NCBI GenBank assembly: GCA_007258455.2
Contig: VDFB02047230.1
Location: 152,281,307 to 152,345,306, forward strand
Direction: 5' to 3'
DNA from: Sequoia sempervirens
Taxonomy: Eukaryota > Streptophyta > Pinopsida > Cupressales > Cupressaceae
Length of the DNA: 64,000 bases
Shown here: piece by piece, positions 23,682-34,357 of the stretch
Position numbering within the stretch: the first letter of the stretch is position 1
Layout of the letters: each line of letters opens with the position of its first letter
Program-made: the position numbers and the translations under genes
The notes under the pieces: generated by a model
Seen by the model: the letters and a program-made list of their open reading frames with translations, nothing else
Databases searched by the model: none
Told to the model about the DNA's origin: nothing

Positions 23682-24213
23682 GGTCTAATTTCAAAGGCTT
23701 TCAAGGAGGTGGAATCTGAAGCTTCTGATTTGCACTTTAACTTCCTACAAGTGTCTGCTTTCAAAACTCTAATTTACGGGTCTAAAAATGAGTTTTTGTT
23801 GATATTTTGACTTGATGAATGAGGAGAAGACTTTAGCAATCTTGCAAATTTATATTCAATTATTTACAAGCTTCCAAGAGAGTCCCACAATTTTCATCCA
23901 CACAAGACAAAGAGAGAAGATATGTTGAATGTTAGGGCATGGGGTTTTCCTTGGTCAAAACCCTTTTAGATAATTAAACCAAAATGATGAAAGAATGGAA
24001 TGAAACATGTAATAATGGAATTGATTACCTTGCCATGATGTTTGATCTTGAAATTTTGTAGCAAAACATGGAGGATCTACCCTTGAAAGTCTAAAAATTG
24101 ATATCTTAGTGACTTCAAATGATAAAACCCTAAGTTGTTTGACTTGAGATGGAAGATTGGTGGGTGTATGATGGAGAATGGATTAGGAGATGAAAAAAGA
24201 GAAGAAAAACACT

Positions 24214-24358
24214 TATTTATACACACTTGTGCCTTAGTAACCCATTGATACCTCATCACAGGCTGACATCAAGTGATTTTGAATAAAAACCTGAAAGAAA
24301 ATTTGAAATATTTTAAATTTGGAGCCAAAGAGGACTCATTCGCCACCCATGGCGAATG
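24214..24358 (-). promoter_or_regulatory. U4 promoter: TATA box and upstream palindrome
   Basis: TATAAATA (24,221-24,214) is preceded by arms CATTCGCC (24,337-24,344) and GGCGAATG (24,351-24,358). The downstream palindrome of the same unit uses CATTCACC and GGTGAATG with the same centre, ACCCAT. Confidence 0.55.
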
Positions 24359-24799
24359 GGTCCCACCTAGGACCTAAAAATGGGTGTCAAGAATTAAGTC
24401 ACATTTAATGTTATTTGTCAAGTTTACATTAAAAAATACACTTAGTTAAGCTTATAATGGCATAAAGGGGTCAAATAAAACATAAGAAAGGTGAAAATAG
24501 TGAAGTTATGCCTAGAAAAGCATGAAATCTTGTTACGAGACTTTACAACACTTCAAAATAGGAAATTTTTAGTGATGGAAAGGTGATTTTTAGGTGAATT
24601 ATAATGAATGTAGAAATTCTTTACAACACTTCACAACACCTTCACAAGATTTTAATAAATGCATTTTATTTAGTTTGCAAAGGTCCAAGACCTAGTGTGG
24701 ACATGTAAAACACCTCACAACACTAAATCAAAGCCTCATTAAATCCAATTTATCATGAATTAATCCCATGTCAAGAAAAGGGTACTTTTTTTTACAACA

Positions 24800-26085
24800 T
24801 AGAGAGGTGCATCTGGAATATGAAATTTGATGTGGGGAGATTCTAGAATCCTAAAAAACTGACTGAAAATGCTGACTGGGACACTTACTCAAGTTGGGTG
24901 ACTTAGTCCCAGTTTCGGAAAAATTTTCCAAAATAGGAATCTACCAAATGGGTATCCAAAAATGTAAAAACCACTTTTTAGGCTCGGAAGCGAGACTAAT
25001 CCACTAGAGTGGCGACTTGGTCCATCTACAGATTTTAGGAATTTGAGACAAGATCCTATAGCTTCAAGTCTGCACTTGATTCTATAGAAAATAGGATAAA
25101 AAGTTTCTCCAAGCTTGAATTAGGGTTTTGTTGACTTGAATGACTTTGATGACTTCTTGACCACTTTTAGCACTTATTTCTCTGAGAAATCTACCTACAA
25201 AGTATGAAAACACACATGCAAAGGGGGGAAAATGGTTAAGGGTTAGAGTATAGGGGTTTTCCACTTTGGTAATCAAACCCTAGATAATGAAAGGAAATAT
25301 GAAGAGAATGATAAATAAACAATATGTAATGTCATAAACTTACCAAACCCTTGATGTGTAAATTTGAACATATGCAATGAAGTGCTCCAATGGATGACTT
25401 GATTGTGCTTAGAGTGCTTGAATATTTGAGAATGATTAAGTGAATGAATGCTTGAATGCTTGATGAATTAGGAGATAAAAATGAGGAGAAAAACCCTTAT
25501 TTTTACTTGTTCTTATTAAATTTCCTGAAAATAACACATCATAGGCCGACCTCAAGGGTTAGAGGACAAAACCCCACTAGAAATTTAAAATAATTTTGAG
25601 TTTTGTGCCAAAAAGGACTAAGTCACCCCTATTGGTGACTTAGTCCCACTTAAGAAAATTAAGTGGGTGTCAAAAATTATAGGGCATTAAATGTTTTCCA
25701 ACATGAATATCCTCAAAAAAACACTAAGGGGGGTCAGAAAGTGTATTAAGGGGTTATTTAAACATGAAAAAGGGTTGAATTAGTGAAGAAAAGTCTAGAA
25801 AAGCATGAAAGTGGGTTACAAAACTTTAGAAAACCTCAAAAAATAAAACTAAGTGATAAAAAGGAGTTATTCAAGTGAATTATAATGAAAGGGTCCTAAA
25901 AAAGTGTGAAAGTGGGTTACAACACTTCACAACACCTTTACAAGACAACCTAGAAGTCTTAATGATTCACAAGGGTCCAAGACCTAATGTGAACGTGTTG
26001 GCCACATTACAACATTATGTCTAGGAAAAATCAAGCCAAAATCCATAATAGAGACTCAAGTGAGCATAAAAATGTCCACTATACA
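24800..26085 (-). repeat. LTR-like unit U3
   Basis: It starts TGTATAGTGGACATTTTT on the minus strand and ends near CCAGATGCACC. It has a weakened TATA-type box (TAAAAATA, 25,506-25,499), a palindrome 112 bp upstream (25,618-25,643) and two downstream imperfect palindromes (about 24,880-24,915 and 24,985-25,022). It lies between U2 and U4 in head-to-tail order. No coding frame is supported. Confidence 0.6.
25499..25643 (-). promoter_or_regulatory. U3 promoter: weak TATA box and upstream palindrome
   Basis: A perfect 10 bp inverted repeat, CTAAGTCACC (25,618-25,627) and GGTGACTTAG (25,634-25,643), lies 112 bp upstream of TAAAAATA. The downstream palindromes of this unit share GTGACTTAGTCC and GCGACTTGGTCC, not the CATTC core of U4. 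Confidence 0.55.
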
Positions 26086-26107
26086 TTTTTTGGTGACAAG
26101 TGAATCA

Positions 26108-27476
26108 ACTCAATGTGAGAATCTTCAAATTTCCTTATGCTTGGAGGAGGGGATTAGGTTCAAACAAGAATTTTGGGAGAGAAACTAAAAATAGAAAATG
26201 AACTCCAAAATTCCAATTCAAACTTGGAACAACAATATTAAACTCAATATTAGCAAAATGAGAAAACTAATTGCAGATCTGAGAAGGGAAGAAAGGTGTT
26301 TTCTAGTCACCAAAAGTTAGCTTTTGAAGGTTGTTTGGGACTCATTCACTCATGGGAAAATGAGTCTTTTGTCAAGGTTTTCAAAAATATTTTGGGAGCC
26401 TCTGATTCTGATCTGTAGCTTCTGATATTTGTTCAGGTTTTAGTGTAAGAAAGTCGGAAATCAGATCTATAGGTTAGATTCTATGATTTGATGACAACTT
26501 TGAAAACTTTGACAACACTTCCAATCTCACACTTCAAAAGCTCTTGAATCCTTCTTCAACCTAAATTTGTAATACACATACAAGAGAGAAAAATTGTTTG
26601 TTTTTGGTGAATGGGTGTTTTCCTTGGTTAAAACCTATTTTGGTAATCAAACCTTGAATTGCAATAATGCATGAAATATGGAATGAAGAATGAAAAAAGA
26701 TATGTTACCACTCAACAAAACCTTGAATAAACCTTGTAAATGAAGATCTTGGAAGGTTTGTAACCTACATAAAATTGCTTCAATGAATGTTGATCTAGAT
26801 TATTTGAGTGATGCTTTGAATACTTGAATTTGATCTTGAAACCTACATCACAATGTTAGCTTCAAAAACATGCATGATGCAAGAATACTTTAACATGATG
26901 ATTGGATCTTGAATTATAAAATAAATATCTAATATATCTACTCTTGAATGCTCTTGATCATCAGCTTTTCTCTTGTGAAATTTCTCTTGAAAATATCCTT
27001 GAAAATCTAGGTGAAACATAGTGAAATAACCTTGTATTTATAAGTATGTATCCTTAATTTCTTGAAATTCAAGTATTACAAGACAACATTGAAATATGGA
27101 TTTGGGGACCTTAAAATACCATTAAAAACACATTTTAAATTTAGGTCTAAAGGTTTAGGGAGGACCCACTTTCCCATGGTCGAATGGGTCCTAGGTCCCT
27201 ATTCTTGGAGCACACATTACTCAAGGTAAAGTGTTAATATTGGCATTAATTATTTCTGGTTTTAGCCTTTGGAAAATGTAATTTTTCAGGCTTGTAAATG
27301 AATAAAAGGGATTATTAAGGAATAATTAAGGTCAATTTAATTAAGAGGGCCCAAACAAAGTGTGAAAATGTAAAGGGATACATTTTTCAATGTGAAATTA
27401 AGGCATTATTAAGTCCAATTTAATTAGGAGGGCCCAAACAAGTGTGAAAATGTAAAGGGATACATTTTTCTATACA
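26108..27476 (-). repeat. LTR-like unit U2, inverted copy of 12.9-14.2 kb
   Basis: It starts TGTATAGAAAAATGTATCCC on the minus strand and matches the plus-strand unit at 12,874-14,221 in inverse. It has TATAAATA at 27,042-27,035, a palindrome 120 bp upstream (27,162-27,191) and one downstream (26,339-26,366). A near-repeat of its first 70-80 bp, with the phrase GTGTGAAAATGTAAAGGGATAC, lies at about 27,350-27,470. Confidence 0.65.
27035..27191 (-). promoter_or_regulatory. U2 promoter: TATA box and upstream palindrome
   Basis: TATAAATA (27,042-27,035) lies 120 bp below arms GGACCCA (27,162-27,168) and TGGGTCC (27,185-27,191), which surround a CCATGG core. The downstream palindrome of the unit (GACTCATT and AATGAGTC, 26,339-26,366) also carries a CATGG centre. 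Confidence 0.5.
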
Positions 27477-29212
27477 ACAACACTAAGGTTTAGACTAGGG
27501 CCCAAACAGTTTTGGAAAAAGTGTTCTGAGAGATCTTTTGTCATAAAAATTTGAGGTAAAAAAAGGTAGGACTAGGGCTCCTAGGGAATCGATGTCCTAG
27601 ACAGGGTTTTGCAAAATTTAAAGTTTGACTATATATAATACTATTTAAGGTTTTTGTGTATGTGTGAAAATAGGTCTAAGAGTTAATATTTTCCATAATT
27701 TTCTCCAAAAGTAATTTAAAATGCAAGTATGCAAGAATGTTGAAAATTATTGAACAATAATGTTGAAAATTCTTGAACAATAAATGACAATTGTAAATGC
27801 GATTTCTAGATCCAAGATGCTAAAATTGATTGATTACAATATTCTAAACCTAAAAATGATGATTTTGATGCCAATTTGAAACCAAAAGATGCACTTTTTT
27901 ACTTTTTAAAGCTATATGCAAGATACCTAAATACATGCAATGACACTTTCAATTTTTGTTTTCATATTTTAAATGATCTAGTGCAGATTTTTAAGTGCAA
28001 TTGAAATGTAGATCTAAGCTATAATGACTACAATAAACCATATTACAACCTATTATGTGCAATATGATATGCATTTTTTTGAAATTTATGCTTTTTATGA
28101 TGTAAAAATAGATTCCTAAATGAAACTTATAAAACAATGCAATGTTAAACCTAGATCTAAGATGCAATGCTTAAAATTTTAGAAGGTATATAATGTTAAC
28201 ACGTTAGGTTCACCAAAATGAAACATAGGGAAAGGGCAACATTAGTGATTTCACTTTAGGGTTTGGACACCTTTCCCTAATTTCATTGAAATGTATGGAA
28301 GGGATGTGTAGTAGCTTTGATTGGATTTGGACAAGGTATATCATTGAATTACAAAATGAAAAGTGAGTCAACCTACCCAAGTGGTGAAATCTGAAAGTGA
28401 TCTTAGGATGAAATGCAATGATTCAATTGACCTAATGATGTAAATTAATGTTTTGATGTAAATATAAGGGATATGAGAAATCACAGATAAAAAGACTACA
28501 TGAAAGTACTTAATAGGACACTGTGCACCTATATTGATGTAAACTTGGAGCTGAAAGTGCTAGACATAGGCATCCTAGGTGCCATTTTCTTTGTCGGGAT
28601 AAGTCAAATCTATTTTCTCAGTCCTCTTGTGTCAAGTTAGAGCTCCCATTTCCTTCTTGTCACACTCCTAGGTAATAGTCAGATAATTTTGTAACTGAGT
28701 TTTTGTGAGTTGTCAAGGTGTAGGGTTTTGATTGCAATATTGAATAATTGATCTTCAGACTTCCTTCAATTTTCTTCAGACTTCAAACCTACACATTCAA
28801 AGAGAGAAGAAATTTTGTGCCATTTGAAGGCTTGCCTTGGTCAAACCCCATGTTAGTGTTTTTACTTCCATAATGGCAATGTCAATGATAAATGGATAAA
28901 TGATAGGAATGAATGACGAATTGATAAAGTACTACAACTCACCACCCTCCAATGGCTTCCTTGAAGGACTAAAGTAATATACATATTCTCAATTTTTGGA
29001 TTTTTCTTGCTTGAATTTATTGGAGACCTACAAAGGAATAGCATTCACAAACAATATGAAAACATAAACATGAACACACTCACATACATTTTGACATGTT
29101 GTTTGGATCTTGAATTGTTGCAATAAATATTTTGAAATTTTTCTCTTGACTTGCTTGATAATGCACTTGATCACAAAATTTTTCATTAGTTTCTAGATTC
29201 TCCTTGTTATTG

Positions 29213-29960
29213 CTAGGGGTATGTGTAGGATCATCATGGAAAAATAGTCCATTAAGTGGTAAAAATTTCAGAAAAATCAAAGTTAGAAAACTTGATGTAA
29301 AAAATTGAATAATTTATCTATATTATTTCAAAAATATGTAAGAATAGAATCTATAGAAAATTGAATGTAGTTTCTAAACTACCAGGTTTATTTAAATTTC
29401 AAGGAAAACTAAGAAGTAGGTGTCTGTCTGACCACCCTAACCACGATAAAATTATAATATTTTTAATAAGATTTTATATATAAGTAGAGGACTCATGTCC
29501 CAATGTGATGCATATTTTTTTGTATTTTTTTTCCATTTAAATAATTAATTATGAATTTTTTATTACAACTTTTAAAAATAATAAAAACTCGTATGTCTGA
29601 CCACCTTAACTTGGTCAAAACTTTATTAAATTCATTTTTTTTAATCCTATAGTATGTGAAGCATAGAATGTGACATGTATGTTTTAGATTCAAAAAATGT
29701 GATACCGTTTGAAAGCTATAGATGTTTTTTAATCATCCTATCAATCAGGACTTTAGTCATAATTCAATTAGAAAATGAATAATAATTATTTGTTAAATTC
29801 AAAGTAAAACATAATTTATATTGGTGGAAATCTAAGAATATTCTTTAAAAACCCTTTTTGTTTCATAACTTTTGGGTAAAAAAAAGTTGTCAGCCACATA
29901 CCCTACATACCCATTATATCGCCACTTTTTGGCCCATCATGATCCTACACATACCACTAG
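29213..29960. mobile_element. Non-autonomous TIR element, 748 bp
   Basis: The left end CTAGGGGTATGTGTAGGATC (29,213) has its inverse at the right end (GATCCTACACATACCACTAG, ending 29,960); over 27 bp there are about two mismatches. Both ends include CTA(G), which could be a short target duplication, such as TA. The interior has two diverged copies of GTCTGACCACC about 167 bp apart (29,426 and 29,593) and no coding frame. Confidence 0.7.
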
Positions 29961-29992
29961 ATAGATTTCAAATGATGTAATAACTCTAGACG

Positions 29993-30143
29993 TATTTATA
30001 CACAATTATTCTAATTTCCTAAAAATTAAATCTTGATTGTCAACTTCAGATATTTGAATTCTAAATAATAAAATGCCAACACTGACATATTTGAATTTAG
30101 AGCCAAAATAGGGGGACATAGGTGCCCTAGGCGCCAATGTCCC
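29993..30143 (-). promoter_or_regulatory. U1 promoter: TATA box and upstream palindrome
   Basis: Arms GGGACAT (30,113-30,119) and ATGTCCC (30,137-30,143) enclose GGTGCCCTAGGCGCC, 113 bp above TATAAATA. The downstream site of this unit shares ACATAGG, CCTAGG and TGCC. Confidence 0.5.
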
Positions 30144-30399
30144 AAGCCTATTTTCCAAAACTTAAGGAGTCAGGGGGAAATTATTAAAGGAGAGCATTTG
30201 TTTTATACTTGCAATTTGTTGGAAAATATTTAAATGGGCTCTGAAATGAATAATTTAGAAAATTATGTACAAGTCCAATAACTTTAGGGGGAGAAAAAAA
30301 TAGTGTGAAATTGTTAAGGGTGAAAATTTATGACACTACAATAAGAACAAAAGGTTTCATTAGAAAACCTTATGAATTGCCAAGGTATCCATAGAAAAA

Positions 30400-32960
30400 T
30401 GGTATTAGTTAAATATACAAGGAAACTAAGATAATTATATTATATACTAGAGTCTAAACACATGACCAAGGATCAATTTGATATCAACATTGGGTGGTAC
30501 AAGTGTGATAGAATTACCTATGTCAAAGCCTTAAAACACAAATTACAAAAAATAACCTAGACCTATTTGAGACAGTAAGAAAAAAATATTATCCATTTTG
30601 GTAATATGGAAACCAAGGTATCAGCTAAACTTAGACATGAGCCTCATATTGAGGACTTTTAGACCTAGATTGTACTAATGATCACAAAGTTAGGAATAGG
30701 ATTTATAGGAGATTGACCATGTAGAAAGTTTGAACTCTGGGAACACATGAAATTACCCTAGAGGTGGAAGAAGATAGGAAGACCTTGGATGAAAAATATG
30801 AATTATAAAAAATTTATAATGAATCCATCTCAAATCTAGATTGGATAGAGCCTAAGGTGAATACATTAGAAACATATAACACATAGATTGTTGCAAGAGA
30901 TGACAACATGGATCAATAACTAGAAAAATACACTTTAAGCAAGAGGAATTAATACTACCTCCAGGTTATAAGTGCAAAAATAAAAGATAAAAGTGATCAT
31001 AACTATGTTGATAACCTCTTGAAGAAGAGAAAAACTCAGGTATCATAGGTTAGAAAGGATGTGGAAGAAAAGGATATTAACCCTAAGGAGATGCAAATAT
31101 GATATAAGGGGATAGAGACCACAAAACAGTGGGAAAATTATGATTGTTCATCCCAATTCCTTGTCATCTAGTCCTATTTAATGGAAACAACAACAAATGA
31201 TGATAACTTATACATTATCAAAAAAATATAAAGGGAAGACTAATTTGGTAGAATCAAAGAAACCAACTATTCCCCTCTTATGAAGGGGACAATTAAAATT
31301 ATATAATCCATGAAAATAAATGAGAAAATTAAAGAGAATGCCATGGCTATTATAGATCAAGAAACACCAATCACAATTGATTAACTAGCATTATCATCAA
31401 CAACTATAGATTTTCTAGAAAAGGGTGTAAGAGATGTAGGTATTGTTGACTTAGATGAGTTTGAGAAATATGATCCTATATATTGCAGTCATTTTTTTTA
31501 GTATATTTCTCAAGTTCTCAAGGAATTTTAAATGGAACTACTTCTAGAATAAAAAGAACAAAGCAACAAGGAAAATGTTATAATTTTGAAAGATTATAAA
31601 ATAGAGAAACAATTGACTAAGGCCTCTCAAAGAGAACTAATATTTGAAAAATTGGTTGAAAATGTAGTATCCAAGAAATGACAACAAAAGGAAGTCATCA
31701 CAAAACATGACACAATGAATAAACACATGTATATATGGAGGTATTTATGCATGAAAATCTACCAAAGTTTAAAAAATAGATTAAAGGGGAAAACCTTATG
31801 GAATAAATTCTAAAAAACTCCAATGAGCAATCAAACATTGAAACTCCAAGGTTGGGTGATTTAAATGTAGAAAAACCTCAAGGATCAAGAATTGAATAAG
31901 AAATAACATAAGTGAGATCAACTAAAAGAGAGAAACAATTAAGTATGGGTATAGATGTAAACACACTCTCCTAGATTCTCAATAAATGCTAGTCTTGACC
32001 ATAGGTACAAGATGTATCATTAAACTTGAAAAGAATAATGAAACAAATAGAAACTATTAGGCCGGGGAAAAGGGAAAGAATCCTATCTACAATGACAATG
32101 GATACAATTGGTTCAAGAAATTTGCATGTTTCTACTCCATTATTAGATAAAGATAAAGTAGATATAACACCAATGAAATACCAATTTACTACCATGGATC
32201 TAGGGTACCCAGTCAAGGAGGAAGAGATAAATGAACTCAAAGATAACATAGATACCCTAGAAGAAATAATTCATAAAGACAAACAAAAGAAACAAGAACT
32301 TAAAGATCAAGTGGATAAATTGCAAGGATATAGTAAATAGTTGGTTTGATCGAGCCAATATTTTTGGCCAATTACCACCTAAGCTTTTGCTCTTATATAA
32401 AAATCAAGTATCAAATTTAGATAAAATGAGGTATATAAGCAGACTCATGGGAGGATGGATAAAATAAATGATTACACAAGGAGAAGATTACATTAAACAT
32501 GTCGTCCAACTATGTCAAGAGGTATGAAAGTGGGAAGATAAAGCTATTGAATTGAAATATAATTGCAATGATCATATAGAGAATAATGATATTGAGAGTC
32601 CTAGGCTGTTAGGACTCGAGTTCAATTAGATCAAATACTATTAAAAGAAGGCATAGTCACAAACTCAGCTATTGCCAAGATAAGAAATTGGGTTGAACAA
32701 TGGAAATTTGAAAGTAATATGGAATATTTAAAGTACAAGGAACAAGATCTGACCTATGATGAGCTCTCTTTCATTGAAAAAATGATACTTTAAAATAATA
32801 AAGTTGAAAAGCTAGATGAATATGAGCCAATTTTGAGTAAATTTAGTGAAGATTTTTTTAGTGCTCCAAGTGACCCCATGAATAGATTGAATTGGAATAT
32901 GTTAGATAAGATAATGAGAAAGAAGATATTTCTTGAAGAATAAAACAAAGGTGATAAAGG
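30400..32960 (+). pseudogene. Second partial copy of the unknown long ORF family (C-terminal part)
   Basis: Heavily interrupted plus-strand coding remnants. The best piece (32,026-32,340) carries KRERILSTM, NLHVSTPLLDKDKVD, YQFTTMDLG and a Lys/Glu-rich coil ending LKDQVDKLQG. It matches in order KKRARVISRIE, VVHISTPAPDKNRDD, YNIQTFNLG and the coil ending CLEELMKPLQ of the insertion B ORF (48.4-48.1 kb). Later remnants to about 32,940 may correspond to the B ORF C-terminus. Together with 20.4-22.1 kb, this could be the two halves of one ORF split by the 22.5-30.3 kb array. Element A was then inserted just after it, at 33,052. Function unknown. Confidence 0.5.
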
Positions 32961-33051
32961 AATAAATATAATCTTGATGAAGATGTGAAGCACCTATGGT
33001 GGTGCAGGAACACCAATCCTTTTCATGTCTATTTTTAGTTAGGGTTGAGTC

Positions 33052-34338
33052 TGTAGACACATAAAATATATCAATTGACATTGTGCACCTGATCCTAATG
33101 ACTAACATCATTTCATCCTGAATCATCCCTCGATCTAACCATTTAATCAAATTCCCCTATCTTATTAAATTCATCAATTTCCTTCCCTTAATTAAATAAA
33201 TCATTTTGTCTAATTAAGTCACTCTTTTTTGTTAATTAAATCAATCCATCTAATCTAATTATCCCTATTTAATTAAATAATTAATTTTATTTGATTAAAT
33301 CCCTAAAGTCTATCTATTAAATTAAATAAATTAAAACTTTATTTAATTTGATCTAACATCATCTCTTTTAATTAAATAAATCAAAATCTATATTTAATTA
33401 ATCTCTTATCACATTCTTCTCATTATTTGATTTAAATAAATCCTAAAATCTAAGTCAAATAAGTCACATCATCTAATCTCCTATTAAATTAATTAACCCT
33501 TGATTAATTTAATTTTAACTCATGTCCCATCCTCTAGCTTTTCCCACTTGCACCTGAAAATAGATTTAATTGATTTATTAAATCCTCTATTTTCCTCAAC
33601 AAGGCATCTTTTGGAATATTCCTCCAAGTTTGAATTCAAATTCCAAGTTGACATGTACACCCAACAAGGCATTTAATCCATCTTACATGTCCGTTGCCTT
33701 GAGCCAAGTGGCATTTATTGTATTTTCCATTCCCTCTTGCAAGTCATTTCAACAAATTTGAAATTCAAAAATATGCATTTATTGGCACAATCCTCGAAAC
33801 TTGCACATCCTCCATCCACTCATAGATTTAAAAGTGGCATATTTCCATTGGATGAATGTTAGTCCCACATTGCTCAAATTTGGACATTCAACCATCTTGG
33901 CATTCTATAAATAAAGAGCTCATATCCTCATTTTATCATCCACAAATTATGCAAAGTTACCATGCTAAAATATCTATCAAATTTCATCCATCATTCTTGA
34001 ATCTTAGCTAGGTTATGTAGGTTTTTAGCTTGGAGCACTCTTCAACATCAACAAAGTGGATCAAATCTCTTCATCATATCAATCTTGCATCATAGGAATT
34101 GTGAAAGAGCCAATTTTCACATCAAATTGGCACCAATTCCCCTATGGGATCATGAGTTTGCAAATTTAAATTAGGATTCAATCTATTTTATTGTTTTCAT
34201 TGTGTTCTTCATTATTTATTTTCCTGATTTTGAACTTGGTAAATGAATTGAATGGGGAATCCTTGTTCTTGCTTGCAATTGATTATCTAATGTGTTTGTT
34301 CTTATTGTCTTGCAAGTATTTGGATTGGGGTTCACACA
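33052..34338 (+). repeat. Element A 5' LTR, 1,287 bp
   Basis: It starts TGTAGACACATAAAATAT and ends GGGGTTCACACA, next to a primer site. U3 is rich in TTAATTAAATAAAT-type runs (33,180-33,500). A TATAAATA box lies at 33,906-33,913. The start matches the sequence after the polypurine tract at 61,912. Confidence 0.9.
33906..33913 (+). promoter_or_regulatory. TATA box in element A 5' LTR
   Basis: TATAAATA lies 433 bp before the LTR end, a usual U3/R position. It would drive the genomic RNA of the element. Confidence 0.6.
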
Positions 34339-34357
34339 TTTGGTGCTAGAAGGAGGG
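34339..34357 (+). other. Primer binding site of element A
   Basis: TTTGGTGCTAGAAGGAGGG directly follows the LTR end. The TGG near its start fits pairing with a tRNA 3' CCA. I do not assign the tRNA. Confidence 0.7.

Larger units (their letters stand above)
23466..24799 (-). repeat. LTR-like unit U4
   Basis: On the minus strand it starts TGTTGTAAAAAAAAGTACCC and ends near CCAGGTGCACA. It contains TATAAATA at 24,221-24,214, a palindrome 116 bp upstream of it (24,337-24,358) and two downstream palindromes (about 23,543-23,573 and 23,660-23,681). It shares its arrangement and the terminal GGTGCAYCTGGAAT phrase with U3, which lies head-to-tail with it. No protein-coding frame is visible. Confidence 0.6.
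28200..30340 (-). repeat. LTR-like unit U1 and its downstream segment, carrying a TIR element
   Basis: It starts near TGTAGTGTCATAAATTTT (30,340) on the minus strand. It has TATAAATA at 30,000-29,993, a palindrome 113 bp upstream (30,113-30,143) and a related one downstream (about 28,563-28,596). The 748 bp TIR element at 29,213-29,960 sits just after the TATA box; without it the downstream palindrome would be about 650 bp from the TATA box, as in U2. 28,200-28,620 is the inverted partner of 16,640-17,010. Confidence 0.5.

Noticed and set aside
23660..24358. A/T to G/C swap in both palindrome arms as proof of selected base pairing
   Set aside because: Both changes are CpG to TpG/CpA transitions, which methylation decay can cause independently. 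I keep it as a hint only.
12850..28450. One giant perfect palindrome spanning 12.8-28.5 kb
   Set aside because: The two inverted segments are not in mirror order: the 16.6 kb segment pairs with 28.2 kb, outside the 26-27.5 kb arm.
23540..30143. Repeated palindromes as a CRISPR array
   Set aside because: Spacing is hundreds of bases to over one kilobase, there are no regular spacers, and the context is plant LTR-like units.
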